From: a virus
Strand: one strand, 5' to 3'
DNA length: 43,994 nucleotides
Virus record (IMG/VR): IMGVR_UViG_3300042561_001754
Coordinates: 1 to 43,994 of that record
The translations under genes and the position numbers were made by a program. The notes under the pieces were generated by a model, which searched no databases, was not told where the DNA came from, and saw only the letters and a list, made by a program, of their open reading frames with translations. Positions 1 through 6,535 of this stretch are shown piece by piece (position 1 is the first letter of the stretch; every line of letters starts with the position of its first letter).

Positions 1-143
1 TCGTTAATACTTTTTGCCAATCTTGTTCTAGCAAGTCCCTTGATGTTTAACTTTTCAACAGCTACTACATCATATTTTTTCAGTAGATTGTTTGCAGTTT
101 TAAAATGAAAATCTTTGCGGGTATCTGGCTTCTGTCGGTTAAG
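1..143 (-). pseudogene. tnpB: 5'-truncated tnpB fragment, runs off left edge
   Basis: The minus strand encodes about 47 residues including [17 protein letters not shown] and then [12 protein letters not shown]. This is the TnpB block around RuvC-II, where the E of VAVEKL is the expected catalytic glutamate. TnpB is the RNA-guided nuclease of IS200/IS605 and IS607 elements. The frame is closed upstream by a TAG at 144-146 and the tail gene starts at 155, so the N-terminal half is missing. The C-terminal half lies outside the window. It is an insertion-sequence relic next to a phage tail gene. Confidence 0.75.
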
Positions 144-154
144 CTAAAAATAAA

Positions 155-832
155 ATGCCAATAATCAGCAATCTCCTATCCCTCAATCCCGACTCACCCA
201 TTGAGTTATTCGAGATATCTAATTACAACTTGACCGCACCAACAGAAACCCTGTACATCTGCAATTATCCCGGCGTGTCCTTCGAGGGGCAGGAATACGC
301 CGCCATTGGCTGTGAATCTGAAGGTTTTGATCTTATCGGACAAGGACCAATTCCCACGCCACAACTAACAGTTTCCAATATCGGGCGTGTCGTCTCGACT
401 TGGCTAACTCAATGCAAAACCTCACCCAATTACCGACTAGAAGGAACGACGGTAAAGCGCCGCCTTACTCAACGGCAATTTTTAGATGGTGGTGAGAATG
501 AAGGCGCGGCAATCAAAGAACTGCCACAGCAAATATTCGTGATTGAGCAGTTAGTGTCAGAAACTTATCTCGCTGTACAATTCCGACTCGGATCGTCGTT
601 TGACGTTGAGGGCGTGACATTGCCAGCCCGTCCGTTACTGCGGTCATGCTCATGGCGGTATCGTTCCGCCGAGTGTGGGTATTTGGGGGGCGGGTTCACC
701 TTAAATAATGTGGCCACAGATAATCCGGCGTTGGATGTGTGCGCCAAAACTTTGATAGCGTGTGAAACTCGGTTTGGTTCTTACGCGAACTTGCCGTTTG
801 GGGGTGCGCCTGGGTTGAATACTTATAGTTAA
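155..832 (+). CDS. Phage minor tail protein L-like (tail-tip, Fe-S)
   Basis: 225 aa. It resembles lambda gpL, a tail-tip protein of long-tailed phages that coordinates an iron-sulfur cluster through four C-terminal cysteines. Visible here are C165, C174, C196 and C203, with spacing close to the lambda protein, and the local motif SCSWRYRSAECGYLGG. The N-terminal part, with segments such as PTPQLTVSNIG, fits the beta-rich half of the family. Length is close to gpL (about 230 aa). No other tail-tip gene (gpK, gpI, gpJ) is visible downstream, so the tail cluster is split or lies upstream of the window. Confidence 0.8.
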   Translation: MPIISNLLSLNPDSPIELFEISNYNLTAPTETLYICNYPGVSFEGQEYAAIGCESEGFDLIGQGPIPTPQLTVSNIGRVVSTWLTQCKTSPNYRLEGTTVKRRLTQRQFLDGGENEGAAIKELPQQIFVIEQLVSETYLAVQFRLGSSFDVEGVTLPARPLLRSCSWRYRSAECGYLGGGFTLNNVATDNPALDVCAKTLIACETRFGSYANLPFGGAPGLNTYS

Positions 833-855
833 TTTCCTCAATCGCATGACAACCA

Positions 856-896
856 TTGACAAAATCATCTGCTATAGTTAATGGTGTACAACTATA
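856..896 (+). promoter_or_regulatory. Promoter with 7-bp inverted-repeat operator for the first RHH-like gene
   Basis: A perfect -35 TTGACA lies at 856-861, with a weak -10 (TAATGG) 17 bases on. Overlapping it is TATAGTT (873-879), 10 bases, then AACTATA (890-896), a perfect 7-bp inverted repeat. The same promoter block recurs at 2896 upstream of the paralogous gene, and its core ATGGTGTACAACTATA recurs at 3162. Autoregulation by the encoded small protein is inferred. Confidence 0.6.
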
Positions 897-908
897 AAGG
901 ATAAAGCC

Positions 909-1124
909 ATGCGTCCATCACTTAACCGCACAACAGAGATAAAAGCCAGATGTACCAAGGAAGTCAAGGAACAGCTAACCAGAAAATTGATATCTGTCGG
1001 GTACAAACGTACTAAGGACGGTAACATAAACCCAAACTTTGTAGACTTCCTAGAAGCCTTAGCGGATAAGCCTTTGGGTTGGTTTGAAAAAAACTTTGAA
1101 AAAAATCTTGACAATCAAAAATAG
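909..1124 (+). CDS. Small ribbon-helix-helix-like regulator, copy 1
   Basis: 71 aa. The N-terminus (TTEIKARCTKEVKEQLTRKL) resembles the strand plus helix-turn-helix of CopG/Arc/MetJ repressors, and the C-terminus ends in an amphipathic segment. It is closely similar to the product at 2946-3161: the first 14 residues are identical and LADKPL..WF is shared. Upstream is an inverted-repeat operator, and a second promoter overlaps its stop codon, a layout shared by all three such genes in the window. It probably represses its own and the following transcript. The fold is inferred from pattern only. Confidence 0.6.
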   Translation: MRPSLNRTTEIKARCTKEVKEQLTRKLISVGYKRTKDGNINPNFVDFLEALADKPLGWFEKNFEKNLDNQK

Positions 1125-1136
1125 TTGGGGTATAAC
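1108..1136 (+). promoter_or_regulatory. Promoter overlapping the 3' end of the first RHH-like gene
   Basis: TTGACA (1108-1113), 17 bases, TATAAC (1131-1136). The -35 lies inside the coding end of the regulator gene. The flanking ATAGTT...AACTA (1121-1137) is a half-preserved version of the upstream operator. It would drive the gene at 1190 under control of the regulator. Confidence 0.6.
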
Positions 1137-1189
1137 TAAAGTATGGAGAGAGGGGGAAGACAAGCACCACTCACAAGCCCCTGGTTAAG

Positions 1190-2251
1190 TTGATGAAAAA
1201 TTTACAGGCTAGACAACAAACATTAATCAACTTAATCACCCGTGTGGGTGGCAAGCAAAACATCCAGAAATGGATGGATGAATTATTAAAAATTGATTGG
1301 AAACTTGAATCCACAGAGGTAAAACAAATGGAAACTACTTACAAAGGATATGAATTAGTAGAAATTGATTCTGATAGAGAACCCGGTGTTTATAAGAACG
1401 GAAGCCTTCTAACCGAAGGAAAATATTTTGAGGTTGAATCCTCTTATGATTCAGAAGGTGTCATCCTTCTGGACAAAGATGGAAAGGAATTTCCCTTTAA
1501 TATTGAACTGCCAGCGCTAACGGCAGCGCAAAAAACTGAGTATGCAACTCGGCTAGAAACTCAGAAAGCAATCGAATTTTCTATTGCTGCTGGTGAATGG
1601 AAGCAAGTCTTCCAAGAAGTATTTGTAGCTCAAACAGGTACAACAACAAAAGTAATTTCTTTTTGGAGACACCCTGTATATAGCGAACGGGAAGCATTAA
1701 AACTTCTAGGTGTTGAGATCGCTGACAACTGGAAAGCTTCTCAACAATTGATCAACCGCGATCAAAAAGTGTTCCAAAATTGGGTAGAACACTGGGAATT
1801 GAAAGCTACTAAAGCAGTACCTAAACACCCACTAGCTTCTAAAAAAGCGGCATATCCTGACCTAAAAGAATATTTCTATAGCTTGTATCCTGAGCTACGG
1901 GAATATGAAAGCTACATCAATATCTGTATGTGGCCAGTAGCCAATGCAGTTTTTGAATGTCGGAAGGGTGCAGTATCCTACGAGCAACTATCAGATGGTG
2001 TAGATAAATATATCTACAAATTTGACGAAGATAAGAAGGTAGACGCGATTGTTATATCTACACAAGAAGCTCTTGAAAGAGCAAAAGCTTTTAAGACCTA
2101 CGCTGATGCTAAAAGTGCAGAAGGACTAGCCAGAGAGGAAGCTAAAAAAGCACAGCAGCAAAAAGAGCGAGATTACGAGACTTACAAAAAGACTCAACAA
2201 GCCAAAAAAGGTATTATTAAGCCTTTCGAGAAATGGCTGGCAACAGTCTAG
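1190..2251 (+). CDS. Hypothetical protein with C-terminal coiled coil
   Basis: 353 aa from the ATG at 1190. An internal in-frame ATG at 1328 has a much better ribosome site (AGAGGT seven bases upstream) and would give 307 aa, so the first 46 residues may be absent. The middle contains a beta-rich stretch with KNGSLLTEGKYFEVES. The last 60 residues are highly charged and helical (EEAKKAQQQKERDYETYKK). No family recognised. It is transcribed from the promoter at 1108, and a hammerhead ribozyme begins at the base after its stop codon. Confidence 0.7.
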   Translation: MMKNLQARQQTLINLITRVGGKQNIQKWMDELLKIDWKLESTEVKQMETTYKGYELVEIDSDREPGVYKNGSLLTEGKYFEVESSYDSEGVILLDKDGKEFPFNIELPALTAAQKTEYATRLETQKAIEFSIAAGEWKQVFQEVFVAQTGTTTKVISFWRHPVYSEREALKLLGVEIADNWKASQQLINRDQKVFQNWVEHWELKATKAVPKHPLASKKAAYPDLKEYFYSLYPELREYESYINICMWPVANAVFECRKGAVSYEQLSDGVDKYIYKFDEDKKVDAIVISTQEALERAKAFKTYADAKSAEGLAREEAKKAQQQKERDYETYKKTQQAKKGIIKPFEKWLATV

Positions 2252-2308
2252 CCCACCTGATGATGGACGGCTGGCTACCGTCCGAAACTACCACCTGGTA
2301 GTCGTGGG
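2252..2308 (+). ncRNA. Type I hammerhead ribozyme candidate
   Basis: All hammerhead parts are present in order. Stem I 5' strand is CCCAC (2252-2256). The core CTGATGA is at 2257-2263. Stem II is GGACGG (2265-2270) with CCGTCC (2278-2283) and a 7-base loop. GAAA is at 2284-2287. Stem III is ACTACC (2287-2292) with GGTAGT (2297-2302) and a 4-base loop. The cleavage-site residue is C2303 (GTC). Stem I 3' strand is GTGGG (2304-2308), pairing perfectly with CCCAC. One extra base (T2264) sits between the core and stem II, a deviation from consensus. Stem I is open, so this is type I. Predicted cleavage follows C2303, 32 bases before the next ATG. CCCAC at 2322-2326 could compete for GTGGG. Confidence 0.82.
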
Positions 2309-2335
2309 AAGCTGTCACATACCCACCAAGAAACA

Positions 2336-2638
2336 ATGGGAAACAAGGCATTAGAAAGACCGCAAGAGTGGCATAGAAATAAATTCCGATCTCTGCAAGA
2401 GACATTACTTAAATGCTATCTGGTATTTGACTCAAAAGAAGACGGTGATGAGTATAACCGCTATTTCCCCTTCACAAAAGAAGGATTGAGAGATGCCCAA
2501 TCACTAGCCAAAAAGTGTGGTGAAAAAGTCCGCGCCACTGAGGAGAAGTTAAAATATCTCCTGCCTTACAGACTGCAAGATAGTATGCAGTCTCAGGAGT
2601 TCCAAGACTGGTGTAAAAAATGGAAAGTAGATGTCTAA
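2336..2638 (+). CDS. Hypothetical protein downstream of the hammerhead ribozyme
   Basis: 100 aa, charged and mostly helical, with a tryptophan-rich end (WCKKWKVDV). No family recognised. It is the first gene after the ribozyme, so its mRNA would begin at G2304 after self-cleavage, with a 32-base leader. No strong Shine-Dalgarno is seen (only AAGAAAC ahead of the ATG), so the leader structure may matter for translation. Confidence 0.6.
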   Translation: MGNKALERPQEWHRNKFRSLQETLLKCYLVFDSKEDGDEYNRYFPFTKEGLRDAQSLAKKCGEKVRATEEKLKYLLPYRLQDSMQSQEFQDWCKKWKVDV

Positions 2639-2644
2639 AGGTAT

Positions 2645-2697
2645 CCTGTGGGGTGTAATTCAAGCACCAGTCATTATTACCCCACGCTATCCACAGG
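2645..2697 (+). other. Mutually exclusive RNA hairpins
   Basis: Seven bases after the gene stop, CCTGTGG (2645-2651) can pair with CCACAGG (2691-2697), or the overlapping GTGGGGT (2648-2654) can pair with ACCCCAC (2679-2685). Both pairings are perfect but exclusive because they share GTGG. No known RNA class recognised. It could be an attenuator or a structured 3' end. Confidence 0.4.
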
Positions 2698-2739
2698 GGA
2701 TGCTAGGATATTCATAATTCAAGTTTTTACAAGTAAACG

Positions 2740-2776
2740 AAACACCTTCCCGGAGTGCATTTGGGGAGGTGTTTTA
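2740..2776 (+). terminator. Rho-independent terminator
   Basis: AAACACCTTCC (2740-2750) pairs with GGGAGGTGTTT (2764-2774), followed by a T-rich tract. It closes the 1190-2638 transcription unit. The rest of 2777-2895 holds nothing recognisable. Confidence 0.7.
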
Positions 2777-2895
2777 ATTTTAACACAAGCTTTTAACTAT
2801 AGCCATAGAGAATCAATAGATAGTTGCAGTGATTGATACTCCAAGTCCTGATTCTATGGGGATTCTTGGATATTTCCTCATTCGCACAGCAGCCA

Positions 2896-2935
2896 TTGAC
2901 AAAATCATCTGCTATGGTTAATGGTGTCCAACTAA
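2896..2935 (+). promoter_or_regulatory. Promoter/operator of the second RHH-like gene
   Basis: This is a near copy of the block at 856: the same TTGACA (2896-2901), then identical bases through ATCATCTGCTATGGTTAATGG apart from one change. The operator is degenerate (GGTGTCCAACTAAT), so repression may be weaker or differ in specificity. Confidence 0.5.
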
Positions 2936-2945
2936 TAGATAAAAT

Positions 2946-3161
2946 ATGCGTCCATCATTAAATAGAACAACAGAGATAAAAGCTAGATGCACTGAGACTT
3001 GTAAAGAGAGTCTATCCAGAAAACTAATATCTGTAGGGTATGCCCGCAGTTACGGGAAAACTGTAAACCCTGATTTAGTCAATTTTGTAGAAGTATTGGC
3101 AGACAAGCCATTGGAGTGGTTTCAAGAGAATTTTGCAAAAGTAGTTGACATCTCAGAATAG
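2946..3161 (+). CDS. Small ribbon-helix-helix-like regulator, copy 2
   Basis: 71 aa paralogue of the product of 909-1124, with an identical N-terminus (MRPSLNRTTEIKARCT), then a divergent middle and conserved LADKPLEWFQ. The DNA upstream is duplicated too, so promoter and gene were copied together. As with copy 1, a promoter overlaps its 3' end and drives the next gene. DNA binding is inferred. Confidence 0.6.
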   Translation: MRPSLNRTTEIKARCTETCKESLSRKLISVGYARSYGKTVNPDLVNFVEVLADKPLEWFQENFAKVVDISE

Positions 3162-3177
3162 ATGGTGTACAACTATA
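3145..3177 (+). promoter_or_regulatory. Promoter plus operator overlapping the end of RHH copy 2
   Basis: TTGACA (3145-3150), 17 bases, TACAAC (3168-3173). The operator core ATGGTGTACAACTATA (3162-3177), identical to the one upstream of copy 1, overlaps the -10. This is the same layout as at 1108 and 12432. Confidence 0.5.
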
Positions 3178-3215
3178 GATATGGAAAACAAGCAACTCAC
3201 AAATCCAAAAAAACA

Positions 3216-3467
3216 ATGAAAACAGCAAACGAAGTTCGCACAGCAAACGAAGTTCGCTCTAACGCCGCAAAGTATAACTCTGATCTGTCCCTGAAAGATG
3301 GATTTGAGTTGTGGGGAACTGCAACTGGCTCTATCCCCTACCATCGCCAATGGTGGATTTTGAAAGGGGATGAAATTATTGGTCATCTTGACCAAGGATG
3401 TTACGAAAATGCTGGGCAAGCTGGTCTTGAGCGCACCAACTGGGCAAAAAGACTAGGGTGTAGATGA
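3216..3467 (+). CDS. Hypothetical small protein
   Basis: 83 aa from the ATG at 3216. The open frame extends to 3162 but that part lies in the operator. A 12-codon leader ORF (3181-3219) starts next to the expected transcription start and ends in an ATGA overlap with this start, suggesting coupled translation. An internal ANEVR repeat is followed by a compact domain with WGTATGSIPYHRQWWILKGD. No family recognised. Confidence 0.55.
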   Translation: MKTANEVRTANEVRSNAAKYNSDLSLKDGFELWGTATGSIPYHRQWWILKGDEIIGHLDQGCYENAGQAGLERTNWAKRLGCR

Positions 3468-3475
3468 TCGCTCAC

Positions 3476-3510
3476 CGGAACTCCTTAGTTCCGCGATCGC
3501 TAAAGTGCAA
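3476..3510 (+). repeat. 35-bp direct repeat, copy 1 (contains HIP1)
   Basis: Identical to 3799-3833. It contains the palindrome GGAACTCCTTAGTTCC and GCGATCGC. Its 3' half (CGCTAAAGTGCAA, 3498-3510) can also fold on TTGTACTTTAGCG at 3525-3537. The two copies bracket a single small gene, like a cassette. Confidence 0.8.
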
Positions 3511-3582
3511 GCAGTGAAAATTACTTGTACTTTAGCGGTTGATGACAGCATCGGCGTATACAAAAAAGGAAAAACAGAAAAC

Positions 3583-3789
3583 ATGAAAGTAATTAGAGTT
3601 AAGGTAGAAAATGCTGAAAAAGTGTTGGCAGCCATTCCCGGCGCAACACTGACACAAGCACCGGACTATGACTGGAATTGCGGATTGTCCGATGACATGA
3701 CCGCACCTGCGGTCAACATGGTCGGAGTCCAGTTGCCAGACGGTATGTCTGGCAATCAGGCGCATAAAATTATTCAGGCGATCGCCTAA
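3583..3789 (+). CDS. Hypothetical small protein inside a direct-repeat cassette
   Basis: 68 aa from the ATG at 3583 (an upstream ATG at 3505 is in frame but lies at the edge of the direct repeat). Starts MKVIRVKVENAEKVLAAIPG, resembling a small alpha/beta fold. No family recognised. It is flanked by identical 35-bp repeats at 3476 and 3799. Confidence 0.5.
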   Translation: MKVIRVKVENAEKVLAAIPGATLTQAPDYDWNCGLSDDMTAPAVNMVGVQLPDGMSGNQAHKIIQAIA

Positions 3790-3798
3790 GTACAATGT

Positions 3799-3833
3799 CG
3801 GAACTCCTTAGTTCCGCGATCGCTAAAGTGCAA
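3799..3833 (+). repeat. 35-bp direct repeat, copy 2
   Basis: Exact copy of 3476-3510, 323 bp downstream. Recombination between the copies would delete the enclosed gene cleanly. Confidence 0.8.
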
Positions 3834-3866
3834 TAAGCAAGCTAACAGAAAGTAGTAGGGTCATTT

Positions 3867-4055
3867 ATGGAATATCAAGACGTTGTCAAAAAAGTCCTAG
3901 AAAATATAAAAATCAATTTTCCTGAAATCTCCGTAGAGCAGGTAATTAATATGATATGGAATGAAGCCATATCTGAAAATCTGCATCATCCAGTTCGATG
4001 GAAGGGTAAAAGTAAATTAGAAAAAACAGTTAGAGAAAATTGGGAAACAATTTAA
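3867..4055 (+). CDS. Hypothetical small helical protein
   Basis: 62 aa, beginning MEYQDVVKKVLENIKINFPE. Amphipathic helices with a basic C-terminal patch (RWKGKSKLEK). A GGG element lies upstream of the start and a terminator follows its stop at 4072. Family unknown. Confidence 0.5.
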   Translation: MEYQDVVKKVLENIKINFPEISVEQVINMIWNEAISENLHHPVRWKGKSKLEKTVRENWETI

Positions 4056-4071
4056 TAAATTAAAACTATTT

Positions 4072-4097
4072 AACCCGTCAGTAATGGCGGGTTTTTT
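4072..4097 (+). terminator. Rho-independent terminator
   Basis: AACCCG...CGGGTT hairpin followed by TTTTT. It ends the plus-strand group and faces the convergent gene at 4103. Confidence 0.75.
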
Positions 4098-4102
4098 GTT
4101 GT

Positions 4103-4495
4103 CTATTTTGGTAACGTAATCGCAATTTGCCCAACCTTCTCAGACGCGATCGCTCCCATAGCCGCATCTATTTCCAACTCTATTTCCTGAATTTCTGGAT
4201 TCGTGGTGAGCGCTTCTAATTCTGCCTTCAATTCAGCGATACGGGAAGAGTTAGACTTTTGCAGATTTTCCCTGACAAATTCCAAGCGCTCCATCATTAT
4301 TTGAATTTCGTTTGTCGGCTTGGGTTTGACTGCCACCAATTTAAAAACAACTTTTGCACCATCAATTGTGTCTAACTGTCCAGTCTTACCGAAAGACATG
4401 GCATCTTCAATAGCCATTTTTTGAACCGACTTGATTTTCTCCGCGAGTTCTTTTTCTTGCTTCTTTAGTTGGATCAACAGTCTAAATGAGTCCAT
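4103..4495 (-). CDS. Coiled-coil hypothetical protein
   Basis: 130 aa with long charged helices at both ends (LKKQEKELAEKIKSVQ; ELKAELEALTTNPEIQEIELE) and a short beta-like middle (IDGAKVVFKLVAVKPKP). This resembles small phage-borne coiled-coil proteins near recombination genes, but no family is assigned. Confidence 0.6.
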   Translation of the reverse strand: MDSFRLLIQLKKQEKELAEKIKSVQKMAIEDAMSFGKTGQLDTIDGAKVVFKLVAVKPKPTNEIQIMMERLEFVRENLQKSNSSRIAELKAELEALTTNPEIQEIELEIDAAMGAIASEKVGQIAITLPK

Positions 4496-4648
4496 ATTAC
4501 CCCTGTTTAGTAAATCAATTGAATCGTGCCGATCGCGTGTCCCTGGTTTAAATGCTTGTTGGTTGGGAGTTTTAAGCGATCGCTATCCGCTCTTACCCCA
4601 AATAACGGCATACTTCCCCAACTGTAGAATCAATACTAGGCATAAATG

Positions 4649-4685
4649 AACCCACTAAATTGCATTAATTTTAGTGGGTTTTTAT
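4649..4685 (+). terminator. Strong hairpin terminator
   Basis: AACCCACTAAA (4649-4659) pairs with TTTAGTGGGTT (4670-4680), then TTTATTTATT. The T-run favours the plus strand, but the stem also lies just past the stop of the minus gene at 4708. Nothing else is recognised in 4496-4648. Confidence 0.7.
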
Positions 4686-4707
4686 TTATTGGCGCAATTC
4701 ACGAAAG

Positions 4708-5220
4708 TCACGCTATTCGCAAAAATGTATCTAACGTTTCTACCGGAACAGGCAGATGAGTTGAGAACTTCAGATTGTGCTTTTTTGCCCAACGTCTGAG
4801 AGTTTTAATTGTTGGAGACTTGCCGATTTGACGACTCAACCATGTGGGTACTTCCGAACCTTTAATGCCATCAATAATTACAGCATCACCTAATGCCTTA
4901 TCAAGTTCAGTTTTTAAAACAGGACTTGAGTTTAACCGTCTGATAATTTGTTGGATGGTCACACCAGTTTTGCATCCCATTGGTCTTTTAGTCCCGTTTT
5001 CCCGCTTTTGCTCAAACCGGATATAAGCCAACATCATCAACCACTGGCAATGAGTTTTGCTGATAACCGGTTCTTCTCCTTTTTTAAGCTTGCGAAAATC
5101 AGGGACTTGGCATATATCCTTGTACTTTCTCCAAGTGCGATCGCTTATCGGGTCGCCGTAGATGTGAGCGCAAGCAGCCCACACCCATCTTTGGGGATAT
5201 CCTTCAGGTTGGCTAGTCAT
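4708..5220 (-). CDS. Hypothetical protein with two HTH-like segments
   Basis: 170 aa. One segment (RTWRKYKDICQVPDFRKLKKGE) and another near the C-terminus (PTIKTLRRWAKKHNLKFST) look like helix-turn-helix-type DNA contacts. The N-terminus, QPEGYPQRWVWA, closely matches a 25-codon ORF upstream (5963-6040), evidence of local duplication. It is the last gene of a minus-strand operon and overlaps its upstream neighbour by 8 bases. Function unknown. Confidence 0.55.
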   Translation of the reverse strand: MTSQPEGYPQRWVWAACAHIYGDPISDRTWRKYKDICQVPDFRKLKKGEEPVISKTHCQWLMMLAYIRFEQKRENGTKRPMGCKTGVTIQQIIRRLNSSPVLKTELDKALGDAVIIDGIKGSEVPTWLSRQIGKSPTIKTLRRWAKKHNLKFSTHLPVPVETLDTFLRIA

Positions 5221-5452
5221 AATCCCTCACGTATTCAATTAAATCCAGTAGAAGTTTGTCGGAATAGGAGTCATCAGCGATCGCCACTATTACCTCGTCA
5301 ATATGCTCATTGACTAAATTTGAATGGCTGATTGATTTCATCCCTTTAAAAATTCTGATGAACTCAGGATTAGGGATATCATTTGCATCATTTGATCGTA
5401 GATGCTCTAATACCGTGCAAATAGTTGATTTCCAATTTGAATTATTTACCAT
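5213..5452 (-). CDS. Hypothetical small protein
   Basis: 79 aa from the ATG at 5452 (MVNNSNWKSTICTVLEHL), chosen because GGAGG/GGAGAA precede it. Acidic C-terminus (LLDLIEYVRDYD). It overlaps the HAD gene by 11 bases and the next gene by 8, so the operon is translationally coupled. Family unknown. Confidence 0.55.
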   Translation of the reverse strand: MVNNSNWKSTICTVLEHLRSNDANDIPNPEFIRIFKGMKSISHSNLVNEHIDEVIVAIADDSYSDKLLLDLIEYVRDYD

Positions 5453-5963
5453 TTCTCCAGTCCTCCGCCCACATAAATGGAATATTCGCATTAGCAGCAC
5501 ATTCTTGATCTTCGGATCTATCTCCCACCATCAAAACTTCCTCCGGGTTTTCCCTGGAATAAGAATATTTCATTCCAAAAACAATCATTCCTGGATTGGG
5601 TTTTCTGAAGTTCCCGTATTTTTTTGCATTACATAGTATTGCCATCCCGTGCATTTTTAATCCTTGCTGTGAGAGTCGAAACATAGTATCACCTCCATCT
5701 GTGCAGAATAACAGCAAACTCATTTGAGGTAACAATTTCAGGGTTTGACGTTGCTCCTCAAAGCAATTCTCTAGTGATTTATACCCAGCGATTACGCCAC
5801 CCTGATTTGTGACTCCAACTATCTTCCATCCCTGATAACGGGCGATCGCATCTTCCACCCCATCAATCAATTCTTGGTCATAGGGGTCATTGATGAAAGT
5901 TGCGCCAGATTTAGTCCTTCTGCAAGTTCCGTCAAGATCAAGAAATAGAATTTTATTGCTCAT
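5442..5963 (-). CDS. HAD-superfamily (HAD-IIIA/PNKP-like) phosphatase
   Basis: 173 aa with all four HAD motifs: LDLDGT (nucleophile D9, D11), VTNQGG (T52), KPNPGM (lysine) and GDRSEDQ (acidic metal ligands). The layout fits HAD-IIIA enzymes such as polynucleotide 3'-phosphatase and histidinol-phosphate or heptose-bisphosphate phosphatases. In a phage setting, DNA/RNA 3'-end repair is plausible but unproven. Its ATG overlaps the stop of the preceding short ORF (TAATG). Confidence 0.8.
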   Translation of the reverse strand: MSNKILFLDLDGTCRRTKSGATFINDPYDQELIDGVEDAIARYQGWKIVGVTNQGGVIAGYKSLENCFEEQRQTLKLLPQMSLLLFCTDGGDTMFRLSQQGLKMHGMAILCNAKKYGNFRKPNPGMIVFGMKYSYSRENPEEVLMVGDRSEDQECAANANIPFMWAEDWRNGK

Positions 5964-6040
5964 TAGTTTCCTCCAGATTCAATCGTTTTTTCCTGCCACG
6001 CCCAACGCTCTGGATATCCTTGTGGTTGATCATTGTTCAC
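5963..6040 (-). CDS. 25-codon ORF related to the N-terminus of the 4708-5220 product
   Basis: GTG start at 6040 with GGAGG seven bases upstream, and a TAA overlapping the HAD start. It encodes DQPQGYPERWAW, matching QPEGYPQRWVWA at the start of the 170-aa protein. The DNA here also contains an imperfect copy (about 5971-6003) of 6043-6075. It could be a leader peptide coupling translation, or a decayed duplicate. Confidence 0.4.
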   Translation of the reverse strand: MNNDQPQGYPERWAWQEKTIESGGN

Positions 6041-6401
6041 TGCGTCCCTCCAGATTTAACCGTTTTTGTCTGCCACGCGCCTTAGAATGTCCGTAGCTTT
6101 TACGCCGAACTTCAGCCACCGAAATTCCAAGTTCTGTTGATTTTTCTAATTCGTGAAATTCAACCGCTTCTCTGTGTTCTTTCCATAGGAGTGCGATCGC
6201 CATTTGCAGCCCAGCGCTGTTGTCTATGCCATAGCAAGCCAGTATTCTTAGAAATTTCTGCTTTAATTCTGCTGGCAAACTGCCTCTGATCGCTCGGTGG
6301 GTGTCGTTAACAACTGGAATTCCGTTGACCTTGCCTCGTTCTGGGTGGTCTTGAATGTCTTGCTCTAATTCTTCTCTGGATTCTGGCTTGCGTTTGGTCA
6401 T
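6030..6401 (-). CDS. Hypothetical charged protein
   Basis: 123 aa with a charged N-terminus (KRKPESREELEQDIQDHPER), a hydrophobic helix (LQMAIALLWKEH) and a basic tail ending GRQKRLNLEGRSEQ. First gene of the minus operon, divergent from the XRE-like gene across an inverted-repeat region. Family unknown. Confidence 0.55.
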   Translation of the reverse strand: MTKRKPESREELEQDIQDHPERGKVNGIPVVNDTHRAIRGSLPAELKQKFLRILACYGIDNSAGLQMAIALLWKEHREAVEFHELEKSTELGISVAEVRRKSYGHSKARGRQKRLNLEGRSEQ

Positions 6402-6417
6402 AATCTTAAAATTATCT

Positions 6418-6450
6418 TTGACACTATTAGAGCATATATAGTGTTATCAT
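6418..6450. promoter_or_regulatory. Divergent control region with inverted repeat
   Basis: ACACTAT (6421-6427) and ATAGTGT (6438-6444) form a perfect 7-bp inverted repeat with a 10-bp centre, the same geometry as the operator at 873-896. TTGACA (6418-6423) overlaps it. It lies between divergent genes. A GCCCCC...GGGGGC hairpin (6468-6496) follows in the leader of the plus-strand gene. Confidence 0.5.
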
Positions 6451-6535
6451 GCTATATTAATTTTAAAGCCCCCAACCCGTACGACCGGAAAGGGGGCGTT
6501 GACCCAAACAGACGTTACCTGCTGGAGACACTTCA

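Noticed and set aside
873-878. TATAGT as the -10 box of the first RHH promoter
   Set aside because: It lies only 11 bases from TTGACA; it is more likely the left operator arm.
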